From NCBI GenBank assembly GCA_026398235.1, contig JAPLTE010000129.1:26151-90150 (forward strand): a stretch of 64,000 bases of DNA. Reading direction: 5' to 3'. The DNA is from Verrucomicrobiota bacterium. Lineage in GTDB: Bacteria > Verrucomicrobiota > Verrucomicrobiia > Chthoniobacterales > Chthoniobacteraceae. Shown piece after piece: positions 32,809 through 41,773 of this stretch. A program made the position numbers and the translations under genes. Numbering within the stretch: position 1 is the first letter of the stretch; every line of letters starts with the position of its first letter. The notes below the pieces were generated by a model. It did not search any database and was not told where the DNA came from. It was given only the letters and a program-made list of their open reading frames with translations.

Positions 32809-33360
32809 ATGAAGCACTGCCTGTCCTCCCTTCTCATTGCATGGCTCATTCCCGCCTTCGCCTCGACGGTCACCGCCAACGATTCCGCAGCGAGCGGCAC
32901 GGTGAGCCGCAAAAATGCACAAGCCTACTTTTCACCCAGCGGGGGATGCACCGAAGCCATCCTCAAGGCATTGCATGCGGCAAAATCGACCATTCGGGTT
33001 CAGGCGTATAAATTCACGTCATCGCAGATCGCCAAAGCCCTCGTCGATGCGAAGCAGCGCGGGGTCAACGTGCAGATGATTTTGGACCAAAGCCAGAGAA
33101 GCGAAGGAGAGAACCTCGCCCGCTTTGTCGCGCACGCCGGGGTTCCCACCTACATCGACGATAAACACGCCACCGCGCATAATAAAACCATGGTGATCGA
33201 CGGACGCATCCTCATCACCGGGTCTTTTAATTTCACCAAAGCGGCCGAGAAAGAGAACGCGGAAAATCTTTTGGTGATCGAGGATGCCGATCTAGCCACG
33301 TGCTACTCCCGGAACTGGGAGGCCCACCGGCAACACTCCACCTTATTCACAGGGGAATAG
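32809..33360 (+). CDS. Exported phospholipase D-family (Nuc-like) endonuclease
   Basis: A 183-residue protein with a signal peptide (KHCLSSLLIAWLIPAFASTV). A single HKD motif is present, HNKTMVIDGRILITGSFNFT (about residues 127-146), which is the catalytic HxKxxxxD of the PLD superfamily. One HKD per chain and this size fit the bacterial Nuc/EDTA-resistant nuclease type, which forms the active site as a dimer. FSPSGGCTEAILKALHAAKS is the usual Nuc start. It is expected in the periplasm or outside, degrading DNA or phosphodiesters. It lies just outside the island. Confidence 0.88.
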   Translation: MKHCLSSLLIAWLIPAFASTVTANDSAASGTVSRKNAQAYFSPSGGCTEAILKALHAAKSTIRVQAYKFTSSQIAKALVDAKQRGVNVQMILDQSQRSEGENLARFVAHAGVPTYIDDKHATAHNKTMVIDGRILITGSFNFTKAAEKENAENLLVIEDADLATCYSRNWEAHRQHSTLFTGE

Positions 33361-33429
33361 CAGGGACCCTCAGCCTATGAGGGATCCTGGCGCACAGACG
33401 CATCGGTCCTGCGTCCAGCCCACGACTCT

Positions 33430-33537
33430 TTATCGTGCTGCTGCCGCAGCGTTGCTCTTTGCGAGAGCAAGTCGCTCTGTTTTTTTGCGGCGTACGGCGC
33501 GTTTTTTAACGTTGTCTTTACCTTTGCAGTGTCCCAT
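33430..33537 (-). CDS. Tiny basic protein (35 aa)
   Basis: A 35-codon frame on the minus strand: MGHCKGKDNVKKRAVRRKKT, then ERLALAKSNAAAAAR and a stop. It is extremely rich in Lys and Arg, with a helical Ala-rich tail, and has AAGG a few bases before the ATG. A hairpin (33366-33391) lies downstream on the same strand. The coding pattern is convincing, and short basic proteins of this kind occur in Verrucomicrobiota, often as nucleic-acid-binding or ribosome-associated peptides. I do not recognise the exact family. Confidence 0.55.
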   Translation of the reverse strand: MGHCKGKDNVKKRAVRRKKTERLALAKSNAAAAAR

Positions 33538-33640
33538 AGCCTTCAACAAACACGCTTCCTGCTTGCGTGCCAAGCTTTATTGCCGCATCCGGTAAAAAAC
33601 CAGCCAACCCGATACTCGGAAAAACAGCTCCCCTCCTCGT

Positions 33641-34531
33641 TCAGCTCTTGAATAAGGTTTGTCGCCACACGTCGGGAGATTGACCGAAAGCACGTTTAAA
33701 AGCGAACGAGAGGTGAAACCCCGAGCTGAAACCGACGCGCGCGGCCACGTCATAGAGTTTCGCGTCGCTCGAGGCCAATAGGCGTCGGGCGCGAGTGAGC
33801 CGCAGGTGCATCACATATTGCCAGGGAGCAAATCCTGTTTGCGCACGGAATGCGCGACGAAAATGGGAGTAGGCCACGCCAAGCCGTTTGGCAAGAGCCT
33901 CAATATTGATGGGCTCGGCATGATGGTCATTGAGGTAGCGCTCAGCTTCATTCACCGAGTGTTGAATGCGGGAGAGTTGTGGCTGCATCGGGGCTATGAG
34001 GGCGCATAACGAGAGCACATGCAACGCAGCGGCAGACAATTCAGGTTGAAAGCCCACCGGTTTTTTCCGGATGCGTTGGTGGATGCTGTCCAATATTTCC
34101 TCCAAACCGACATCGATGGCCCTGGCGCGAAGAATCGTGTCCATCGGGAAGACCCCAGCCTCCAAGAGCCCGTCCACAAGGGGGCCCTGCACTTCGATCC
34201 AGCTTTCATCCCACCCCGTCTGCGCATCGGGTTTGTAGCGGTGCCAGGTTTTTGGGAGGAGCAGAATCACCATGCCAGCTTTCACGCGAAGCCTGCCAGT
34301 CGCGCGGGTTTCAATCCAGCCACTTCCCGACAGGATGAGCACGATTTGAAGCGAGTCGAGCACTCTTCCGCGTTCCCAGTCCAAGTGGTGATCTTCAGGG
34401 TGTTCGACGAGTGGATACCCGGCGCGCGCAGGAATTCGCGTGCATCCGGAGGCGGTCACGCACAAACCCCAGTTTCGCGCTTCGAGGGAAGGGGGTAAAT
34501 AGCGAAAATAATTACCGGAGGAGGATGTCAT
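33641..34531 (-). CDS. AraC-family transcriptional regulator
   Basis: A 296-residue regulator. The N-terminal cupin-like sensor (about 30-130; LQIVLILSGSGWIETRATG, then LLLPKTWHRYKPDAQ) resembles sugar-binding AraC domains. The C-terminal 100 residues carry both helix-turn-helix units (IEALAKRLGVAYSHFRRAFR and LYDVAARVGFSSGFHLSFAF, ending FGQSPDVWRQ). It is divergent from the isomerase-like gene 65 bp away, so it very likely controls that locus in response to a deoxysugar, as RhaS/AraC do. Confidence 0.88.
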   Translation of the reverse strand: MTSSSGNYFRYLPPSLEARNWGLCVTASGCTRIPARAGYPLVEHPEDHHLDWERGRVLDSLQIVLILSGSGWIETRATGRLRVKAGMVILLLPKTWHRYKPDAQTGWDESWIEVQGPLVDGLLEAGVFPMDTILRARAIDVGLEEILDSIHQRIRKKPVGFQPELSAAALHVLSLCALIAPMQPQLSRIQHSVNEAERYLNDHHAEPINIEALAKRLGVAYSHFRRAFRAQTGFAPWQYVMHLRLTRARRLLASSDAKLYDVAARVGFSSGFHLSFAFKRAFGQSPDVWRQTLFKS

Positions 34532-34562
34532 TTTCTATATGGGTATGATCATTCTCTCCATT

Positions 34563-34587
34563 CCATTGCCAATGGCGATCTTATAAT
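34563..34587 (+). promoter_or_regulatory. Divergent AraC / isomerase-like promoter region
   Basis: A perfect palindrome CCATTG-C-CAATGG (34563-34575) lies just before TATAAT (34582-34587), which is 9 bp upstream of the isomerase-like ATG. No -35 consensus is at the right distance, as expected for an activator-dependent promoter. The palindrome is a candidate binding site, though AraC proteins usually use direct half-sites. Confidence 0.4.
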
Positions 34588-34596
34588 CTCCTCCCT

Positions 34597-36045
34597 ATGA
34601 ATAGCAGTTCCCCCCGGAATGACATCTCCCTGCGCGTCGGTCTTTTTGGCATTGGGCTCGATACCTACTGGCCTCAATTCGAGTGTCTGAAGGAGCGACT
34701 TGAAGCATATGTTGCTCGTGTGGCGCAGAAACTGGAGCGACCGGGTGCCGAGATCGTTAATCTGGGATTGGTGGATAACCCCGAGCGCGCCCAGGTTGCC
34801 GGTCGCGAGTTTCGTCGCGCGGACGTGGACCTCATTTTCCTTTACGTCACAACGTACGCCCTTTCCTCCACGGTGCTGCCGGTGGTGCGGCGTGCGAAAG
34901 TGCCGGTCATCGTGCTCAACCTCGTGCCGCAGCCAGCCATTGATTACACCGCTTTTAATGCGCTCGGGGACCGCACGCAAATGACCGGCGATTGGCTGGC
35001 CTATTGTTCCGCCTGTCCGGTGCCGGAGATTTCCAATGTTTTCCAGCGGGTCAGCATCCCTTTTCATCAAGTCACCGGCGTGCTCGAAGACGATCCGGAG
35101 TGCTGGCGCGAGATTGAGGGGTGGATGGATGCGGCCTGGGTCGCCGCAGGGTTGGCGAACAACCGGCTTGGCCTCATGGGGCATTATTACAGCGGCATGC
35201 TCGATATTTATTCCGACGTGACATTGCAGTGCGCGGTCTTTGGCACCCATGTGGAAATTCTCGAAGTGGATGAACTCGCGGCCCTCCGGCGCGAGGTTAA
35301 AGCCCCCGAAATCGGAGCGCGCCTCGAGGAGTTCCATGAAATCTTTGATGTGCAACCGGACTGCCCCCAGGAGGACCTTCGGGAGGCTGCGTGCACAGCC
35401 GTCGCGCTGGACCGCCTGGTGGCAAATCACCGGCTGAATTCCATGGCGTATTATTACAAAGGCACCGGGGTGGCAGAGAACGAGACAACGCTCGCCTCGA
35501 TCATCCTTGGCACTTCGCAACTCACCGGGCGAGGCATTCCGGTGGCAGGCGAATACGAGGTGAAAAACGTGCATGCCATGAAGATCCTGGATCTTTTCGG
35601 CGTCGGCGGCTCGTTTACGGAATATTACGCCCTCGATTTTGAACAGGACGTGGTGCTCATGGGCCATGATGGGCCGGGCCATATCGCGATCGCTGAAGGC
35701 AAAACCAAAGTGCGCCCCCTCAAAGTTTACCACGGCAAAGTCGGGCGCGGCGTGTCGGTCGAAATGGCGGTAAAGCACGGCCCGGTCACGCTGCTTTCAG
35801 TGATCGAGCGCGGCGGGGGCAAGCTCGCCCTGCTTTGCGCGCAGGCGGAGTCCGTCCCCGGCGCGATCCTTGAGATCGGCAACACCAACAGCCGCTACCG
35901 TTTTGCGTGCGGCGCGCGCGAATTTGTCAATCGATGGAATGCCGCGGGCCCGGCGCACCATTGTGCCGTCGGCATCGGACATATTGCGGACAAGATCGAG
36001 AAACTCGGACAACTGCTGGAAATCGAGACGATTCGCGTTGTTTAA
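34597..36045 (+). CDS. L-fucose/L-arabinose isomerase-like protein
   Basis: A 482-residue protein of the sugar isomerase fold. The N-terminal domain opens with LRVGLFGIGLDTYWPQF, and a Rossmann-like part has ADVDLIFLYVTTYALSSTV. Later VPVIVLNLVPQP, GLMGHYYSGMLD and the metal-site-like region VAGEYEVKNVHAMKILD, then FVLMGHDGPGH-type ending (VVLMGHDGPGHIAIAEGKTK), fit the arabinose-isomerase-related group. The probable reaction is aldose-ketose interconversion of a deoxy- or pentose sugar released by the neighbouring hydrolase, in the cytoplasm. The exact sugar is not deducible. The GH106-like gene follows 45 bp downstream. Confidence 0.8.
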   Translation: MNSSSPRNDISLRVGLFGIGLDTYWPQFECLKERLEAYVARVAQKLERPGAEIVNLGLVDNPERAQVAGREFRRADVDLIFLYVTTYALSSTVLPVVRRAKVPVIVLNLVPQPAIDYTAFNALGDRTQMTGDWLAYCSACPVPEISNVFQRVSIPFHQVTGVLEDDPECWREIEGWMDAAWVAAGLANNRLGLMGHYYSGMLDIYSDVTLQCAVFGTHVEILEVDELAALRREVKAPEIGARLEEFHEIFDVQPDCPQEDLREAACTAVALDRLVANHRLNSMAYYYKGTGVAENETTLASIILGTSQLTGRGIPVAGEYEVKNVHAMKILDLFGVGGSFTEYYALDFEQDVVLMGHDGPGHIAIAEGKTKVRPLKVYHGKVGRGVSVEMAVKHGPVTLLSVIERGGGKLALLCAQAESVPGAILEIGNTNSRYRFACGAREFVNRWNAAGPAHHCAVGIGHIADKIEKLGQLLEIETIRVV

Positions 36046-36090
36046 GCGGCCCCCTTGTTATCCACTCGTCCAACCCCCTCTGTTCTTCCC

Positions 36091-39000
36091 ATGAAAATCG
36101 TATTACGACCCGCTGGTATTTCCTTTTTTGCCTTCGTTTGCGGAGTTGTTGTCCCACGGTTCCTTATTGCAACCAGTTTGGCGGCATTTCAGCTCTGCGC
36201 TTCCTCAGCAAAATGCGCTGGTACGGAAACGTCCCTGGCCTCCGACAACTTGGAACGGGGGTTCGCACAACCTCCCCCTGAGAGCAAGCCGTGGTGCTAC
36301 TGGTATTGGTTAAGCGGCCATATCAGCAAAGAAGGTATCACCAAAGACCTGGAGGCGATGGCGAGATGGGGAATTGGACAGGCCGCCATCGGAGATATCA
36401 ATCGCCCGAACATCGCACGTGGTCCGGTGGCCCCATTAAGCGATGACTATTTTGCCATGATCGAGCACGCGGTGCGCGAGGGGGAGCGGCTCGGGGTAAA
36501 CATTTCCATGTTCAACTGCTCGGGATGGAGCCAGGCTGGCGGTCCTTGGATCAAACCGGAACAGGCGATGCGGTATCTGGATTGCACCGAACGGCGTGTC
36601 AGCGGCCCGAGCGTCTTCAAAGACAAGCTGCCGGAACCTGAAAGCAAGGGAACGAAAGCCAGCCCCATTCCCGAAGACTTCGTGCAGAACGTGGCGGTTC
36701 TTGCGTTTCCATCGCCGCGTGGAGATGCCGATACACTGGCGCTTCAAGCGCCGAAGGTTACTTGCGATCCTGCAATTGAAAATGCCGACCTTTTGATGGA
36801 CGGAAAGCTAGAGACGGTGGCCAGTTTTTCAGCGCCAGCCAAAAAGGGTGGCAAACTGGTGTTCGAGGTAACTGCGAGGGAGCCGTTTACAGCCCGCTCC
36901 TTGACGCTGCATCTGCCTTTGAGAAACGTAGAACCCGATCGCGGCAAAGCGGGGGCCTTTGATGCCGACTGCGAACTGTTGGCGGAGAACGCGGATGGTT
37001 CCTTCCGCAGCGTTCGCAAGTTTGATTACCGGCGCAATGCCTGTGGCGAAGCGACAGGCCCCATGACACGAGGGCCGGTCACTATCAGTTTTCCTTTGCA
37101 GAGCGCAAAACGGTTTCGCCTGGTTCTCGAAAACATCAAGCTGCGGAAAGACATAAAGAAGGTATCTCTGGCGGAGATCGAGCTTTCAGGGGGCGCCCGA
37201 CTAGAAAGTTTCATCGAGCAGCAACTCGGGAAAATGTGCCCTGAAATCCTGCCGCCTTGGGACTATTACCTTTGGCGGAGCCAGCCCGAACCGGATGCCC
37301 CCCAATTTTGCATCGACCCTTCCCGCATGGTTGATCTGACAAAGCAAGTTGCCGCCGGCGGTGTTTTAACATGGAATGTTCCACCGGGGGAATGGACGAT
37401 TGTTCGCGTTGTTATGCGACCGACGGGAGTGAAAAACGTCCCGGCAGCAAAAGAAGCAACGGGGCTTGAAGTGGACAAGATGAGCCCTGCGGCCATGGCG
37501 GAGCACTACAAGGCCTATATGGGAAAAGTGGTGTCGCGAATTCCCGCAGAGCAGCGCAAGGCGCTCCGCGGTTTCATGATCGACAGCTACGAAACCGGTT
37601 CCCAGAACTGGACCGATGACGCCCGGGAAATGTTTATGAAGAGCTACGGGTATGATCCTATTCCCTGGCTGCCTACTTTGACAGGACGGCTGGTTGGCAG
37701 CGCGGATCAATCCACGCGCTTCATGTGGGATTTGCGCCGGTTCGTTGCGGATCGTATCGCCAACGCCTACGGGAGCTTTCGCGATCTCGGCAACCGCGAT
37801 GGCATGAAGTTTTGGCTGGAACCCTACGGCCACTATGGATTCCCTGCGGAGTTTCTTCAATTGGGATCGAGTGCCGACGGAATTGGCGGCGAGTTTTGGA
37901 TCAGTCCAAAGCATGGCGGAATGGAAGTTCTCGGGGCTGTGTCCGGAGCCCATATTTATGGGAAGCAGATCGTTTCCTCCGAGGCTTACACCGGGACACC
38001 GTCCTATGGTTTCACCCAAGACCCGTGGGCCCTCAAGCCGCTCGGGGATTTTCAGCAAACCAACGGCATAAACCACTTCGTGCTGCATGTTTATATTCAT
38101 CAACCCGAGGAACGCGCTCCGGGAATGAACTCGTGGTTTGGCACAGAGTTCAATCGTCACAATACCTGGTTCGAAAAAGGGAAGGCTTGGATCGATTACT
38201 TACGGCGCAGCCATTTCCTGCTCCAACAAGGGCTTCCCGTGGTGGATGTGGCCTATTTCATTGGCGAGGATGCTCCAAAAATGTCGGGTACCCGTGGGGC
38301 CGAATTGCCCGAGGGCTACCGGGCCGACGATATCAATGGCGAGGCCATTCGTGATCGCCTGCAAGTCAAGGACGGCCACTTCGTGCTGCCCGACGGGATG
38401 TCCTATCGTCTGCTGGTGCTTCCGCCATTGGACACCATGCGCCCGGAGCTTCTCGAAAAACTGCGCGGCTTGATTGCCGAAGGTGGCGTCGTGCTGGGGC
38501 CTCCCCCGTCGCGCTCGCCCAGTATGCAGGATTACCCAAAAGCCGATCAAAAAGTGCGGAAGCTTGCGCAGGAGATCTGGGGAAATCTCGATGGCAAAAC
38601 ACGCCGGGAAGCGCGCTTTGGAAAAGGCGGGGTCTTCCAGGGCATGAGTGTGCAAGAGGTCTTGCAACAGCTTGATGTTCCGCGGGACATCGCGGGCTTG
38701 GATGCAAAAGCGATGCTGTGGACAGCTGCTGAAGGGCCGGTCCTTCCCTGGTTCCACCGGACCACGCCGGAAGGGGAAATATATTTCATTTCAAACCAAT
38801 CAAACCAACCTGTCTCGGCGTCCGCGTCCTTCCGCGTTGCCGGCAAACAACCGGAATTGTGGGATCCTGTTACCGCCAAACATCGTGCTTTGCCGGAGTT
38901 CACACAAGAAGGCGAGCGGACCGTTGTTCCGTTGCATTTTGAAGCTCGCCAATCGTTGTTCGTCCTGTTCCGTAAACCAGCCCAGATGAAGGGCGGGGGC

Positions 39001-39498
39001 AGCAATTTCCCTCAGTTGCAGACCGTTGGCAGCATCGATACGCCATGGACCGTCACATTCGACCCGCGGTTGGGAGGCCCCGCCTCGGTGGTGTTCGCGC
39101 AACTGGAAGATTGGACCAAGCGTTCTGAGCCTGGGATCAAAAATTACAGCGGTCCTGCCATTTATCACAACGTTTTTGATTTGCCCGCCGAAGCCAAAGG
39201 TCATCCGGTTTTGCTGGATTTGGGCTCCGTTAGGAGCCTTGCGCAAGTACGGCTGAATGGAAAAGATCTTGGCGTAATTTGGTGCAAGCCGTGGAGTGTG
39301 GATATCGGCTCCGCCGTGCAGGAAAAGAACAACAAACTGGAGATCGAAGTTGTAAACACCTGGATCAATCGCCTGCTCGCAGATGAAAAAATACCAGCCG
39401 CCCAGCGAATCACCTGGGTTGCTTCACCCGCCATACGAGCACAAACGCCCCTTCCCGCAGGCCTTTTCGGACCAGTCACCCTCAAGATACAAAAATAA
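36091..39498 (+). CDS. Secreted GH106-like alpha-L-rhamnosidase
   Basis: A 1135-residue enzyme with an N-terminal export signal (about 35 residues, hydrophobic FFAFVCGVVV and FLIATSLAAF). The mature start FAQPPPESKPWCYWYWLSGH, then ISKEGITKDLEAMARWGIG, is typical of GH106 and related rhamnosidases. The central barrel includes GFMIDSYETGSQNWTDDARE and KFWLEPYGHYGF. The end has a galactose-binding-like beta sandwich (YHNVFDLPAEAKGHPVLLDL, then VRLNGKDLGVIWCKPW). It probably removes terminal rhamnose from pectin-like or other plant/algal polymers outside the cytoplasm. I chose ATG 36091, where the signal peptide begins, over an in-frame TTG at 36055. It is co-directional with the isomerase-like and SGNH genes. 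Confidence 0.82.
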   Translation: MKIVLRPAGISFFAFVCGVVVPRFLIATSLAAFQLCASSAKCAGTETSLASDNLERGFAQPPPESKPWCYWYWLSGHISKEGITKDLEAMARWGIGQAAIGDINRPNIARGPVAPLSDDYFAMIEHAVREGERLGVNISMFNCSGWSQAGGPWIKPEQAMRYLDCTERRVSGPSVFKDKLPEPESKGTKASPIPEDFVQNVAVLAFPSPRGDADTLALQAPKVTCDPAIENADLLMDGKLETVASFSAPAKKGGKLVFEVTAREPFTARSLTLHLPLRNVEPDRGKAGAFDADCELLAENADGSFRSVRKFDYRRNACGEATGPMTRGPVTISFPLQSAKRFRLVLENIKLRKDIKKVSLAEIELSGGARLESFIEQQLGKMCPEILPPWDYYLWRSQPEPDAPQFCIDPSRMVDLTKQVAAGGVLTWNVPPGEWTIVRVVMRPTGVKNVPAAKEATGLEVDKMSPAAMAEHYKAYMGKVVSRIPAEQRKALRGFMIDSYETGSQNWTDDAREMFMKSYGYDPIPWLPTLTGRLVGSADQSTRFMWDLRRFVADRIANAYGSFRDLGNRDGMKFWLEPYGHYGFPAEFLQLGSSADGIGGEFWISPKHGGMEVLGAVSGAHIYGKQIVSSEAYTGTPSYGFTQDPWALKPLGDFQQTNGINHFVLHVYIHQPEERAPGMNSWFGTEFNRHNTWFEKGKAWIDYLRRSHFLLQQGLPVVDVAYFIGEDAPKMSGTRGAELPEGYRADDINGEAIRDRLQVKDGHFVLPDGMSYRLLVLPPLDTMRPELLEKLRGLIAEGGVVLGPPPSRSPSMQDYPKADQKVRKLAQEIWGNLDGKTRREARFGKGGVFQGMSVQEVLQQLDVPRDIAGLDAKAMLWTAAEGPVLPWFHRTTPEGEIYFISNQSNQPVSASASFRVAGKQPELWDPVTAKHRALPEFTQEGERTVVPLHFEARQSLFVLFRKPAQMKGGGSNFPQLQTVGSIDTPWTVTFDPRLGGPASVVFAQLEDWTKRSEPGIKNYSGPAIYHNVFDLPAEAKGHPVLLDLGSVRSLAQVRLNGKDLGVIWCKPWSVDIGSAVQEKNNKLEIEVVNTWINRLLADEKIPAAQRITWVASPAIRAQTPLPAGLFGPVTLKIQK

Positions 39499-39503
39499 GT
39501 TAT

Positions 39504-41139
39504 ATGAAAAAAATACCCTTAATTGCTTCCGCAGTATTCATAGCCACTAGCAGTTTGCTTTTCGGCGAAAAAATGGACCCTGCATTTCCAAGAATTCCGG
39601 TGATCCAAATCGATCAAACCGGGAAATTGCCTGAAGGCGTTTCAGATCCAGGTATCAAGGTGCTGGCGAATGAACCCGAAGGGGGTGGTGTGGGGTTGAG
39701 TTTGGATTTTGATCTCGACTCGCTCTCGCAACCGACGACCCCCTTGGCTGTATTGCAGTTCGGACTGGAGCGGTTTGCGGTGAAGCGGCCCGGCCAAAAA
39801 CCGGGAGTGGAAGGACGCGGAGCCTTGCATGTGATGGCCAAGCCATCTGGAGGTGAATCGCTGGAGTTGATGGGCAGCGCCGGCGTCTCACCCGCCGGGA
39901 TACCAACAGCCCTATACCATTGATGTGACCCGAGCAGTGAGCGACGCACTGACGCGTCCGGCGGGAAAGCGGAAGCTCCATCTCGAACTGAAAATGACCG
40001 GCAAGCCGGCCTATTACGAAGTTTATAAACTGATTCCAGGGCCGGAGCAAAAGCCGCCGACTCTCGTAGTTGCTCCCTCCGTCCATTGGACTCAGGACTG
40101 GGCTAAACGGCTTCAACCGGTCCAGAGCGGGCCTGTCGTTTACCGTGAAGCCTGCATGCCCATCACGCAGAGTCGAGAAAAAGAACTGACGGTTCAGTTA
40201 ATGTACCCGGCCAAAAAAATCGTTGAAGTAATCGATGCAAAAGGCGGAGAATTGCAGGAAGGGCGGGACTGGATTTTGCGTGACGGCAAGCTGGTCTTGC
40301 CTGTAGGTTCGAAGGCTCCCATTCAACTTGCATCCGAGTTCTTTGCCGTAGAGCACAAGAATAAGAACGGCGGGGTGACCAAGACTCTCGGCAAGGTTCA
40401 TTTGATCGAAGGCACTTGGTATCGCGAGCGCCAGATGGAAGTCACTTATGAGCCTTCTTCTCGCGATTGGAAATTTCCTGCGCCAGTATCCACACTGGAC
40501 AATCTGCCTCGTTTAAAAAAACTACTTGAAGCCAAAGCTCCGGTTAAATTGGTCTTTTTCGGAGATAGTATTTCGCTTGGGGGTAATGCGTCCAAACATT
40601 GGGGAACTTGGCCTTATCAGCCGCCTTTCGGCGAGTTGGTGGCTTGGGGCTTGCAGCAACAATACGGCAACAAGATCACTTACATGAATCATTCGCGTGG
40701 GGGCGCGGGAGCGGCCTTTGGGGCCAGCCAGGCAGCGAGCCAGGCGGGATGGTTCAAGCCCGATCTCGCCATCATCGGCTACGGCATGAACGATCGCGGA
40801 GAACGCCATAGAAAAACCTACCCGGAGGATCTCCAAAAAATCATCGATTCCATTCGCAAGGAATCGCCGGAAACGGAACTGATCGTCGTCACGTCGATGC
40901 TGAACAACCCCGAGCAACCTTCCGGGTTGGAACCTGTGCTGGGTTTAAGAGATGTGGCGCTAAAAATTTCGCGCCCTGGCCTGGCTTTCGTGGATATGAC
41001 CACCACTCATTTGGAATTGATCAAACACAAAAACTATTTGGATACATTAGGAAATGGCGCAAACCACCCCAACGATTTTCTCCATCGCATCTATGCTCAA
41101 CGCATTTTGGAAGTGTTGACGCCGGCGAAGTCGAAATAG
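39504..41139 (+). pseudogene. SGNH esterase gene disrupted by a 25-bp insertion
   Basis: Two frames together encode one exported protein of about 535 residues. Part one (39504-39923) has a signal peptide and a beta-rich domain; it runs into a stop after GSAGVSPAGIPTALYH. Part two, in the next frame, continues with QQPYTIDVTRAVSDAL and ends with an SGNH hydrolase: FFGDSISLGGNAS, GYGMNDRGERH and HPNDFLHRI carry the Ser, Asn, Asp and His. Removing 39875-39899 restores a continuous reading (ELMG-YQQPYTIDV). The gene follows the GH106-like hydrolase by five bases and would be a polysaccharide deacetylase-type esterase of that locus. The C-terminal half lacks a start codon of its own. Confidence 0.75.
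39875..39899. repeat. 25-bp palindromic REP-like insertion in the SGNH gene
   Basis: A GC-rich element with inverted arms CCGGCG (39880-39885) and CGCCGG (39893-39898) around a 7-base loop. It reads AGVSPAG in frame on the plus strand and GETPAL on the other, strings I recall from spurious translations of short repeats in Verrucomicrobiota genomes. Its length is not a multiple of three, so it shifts the frame. No second copy was noticed in this window. Confidence 0.6.
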
Positions 41140-41773
41140 TAAATCGTTGGGGAGGGCTGACAGCCACCTGCGTGTTGGCTTAAGCCGGCCCCAGCCGGAG
41201 AATGGGAGGCGAATGGTTGCCACTTCTCCGTGACTGAACTGTAATTGTTATTCGCCTCTGGGACGCAGGCCCGGAGGCGAATATTTATTCCGGAATCGCC
41301 GCCGGTTTCATCTCATTCACCACCGCGGCTTGGGCTGGCTGGCTGGCGGTGATCCGGTTGTTGCTTATCGTGACGCGATCCACACGGGGAAAAATGCGGA
41401 TCGCGGCACTCAAGAGGGGGTCCTTCAGCAACGGCGGGGTGCCGCTCGCTGGCCTGATCTGCTTGCGCTTGTCCCTAGCGTCAAGGTCCAGGGATTGGAC
41501 CTGCTCAAGCAAAACTTCGACGCCCAAAACGCTTTCCCGCTCATGCGTCAAACACCTCTTTCCTTCGGGGTTGCGGGGGATTGTCGTCGCTGGAGCTGGA
41601 AAGATGGGGCGGCATCAGCCTTAGTCTGCTTCTGCATTGTCTTCGCCTACTTTACTTCCGGGGCTATCCGCGGGTTCACACCCCGGCCCCACGCCAATCC
41701 TGCGTTTTTTCCAACCTTCGGCAGAGGCTGGCGCGTTTAGAAACAGGAGATTTGCACCGATTATGAAAACACC
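41140..41773. other. Region with gene remnant and inverted repeat
   Basis: About 630 bp before the PKS operon. An inverted repeat (ATTCGCCTC at 41250-41258, GAGGCGAAT at 41274-41282) and a further GGAGGCGAAT copy near 41206 may form a terminator or belong to a repeat family. On the minus strand 41285-41551 is an open frame ending RIFPRVDRVTISNNRITASQ, protein-like but without ATG and closed upstream by a stop near 41610. It is best read as a C-terminal gene fragment of unknown family. Confidence 0.4.

Noticed and set aside
34549..35778. Minus-strand 409-codon open frame opposite the isomerase-like gene
   Set aside because: His/Arg-rich low-quality composition, antisense to a clear sugar isomerase-fold gene.
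39925..41139. The second half of the SGNH gene as an independent gene
   Set aside because: Its apparent GTG start lies within the conserved strand sequence YTIDVTRAV, and it lacks a signal peptide; it reads as the continuation of the first half.
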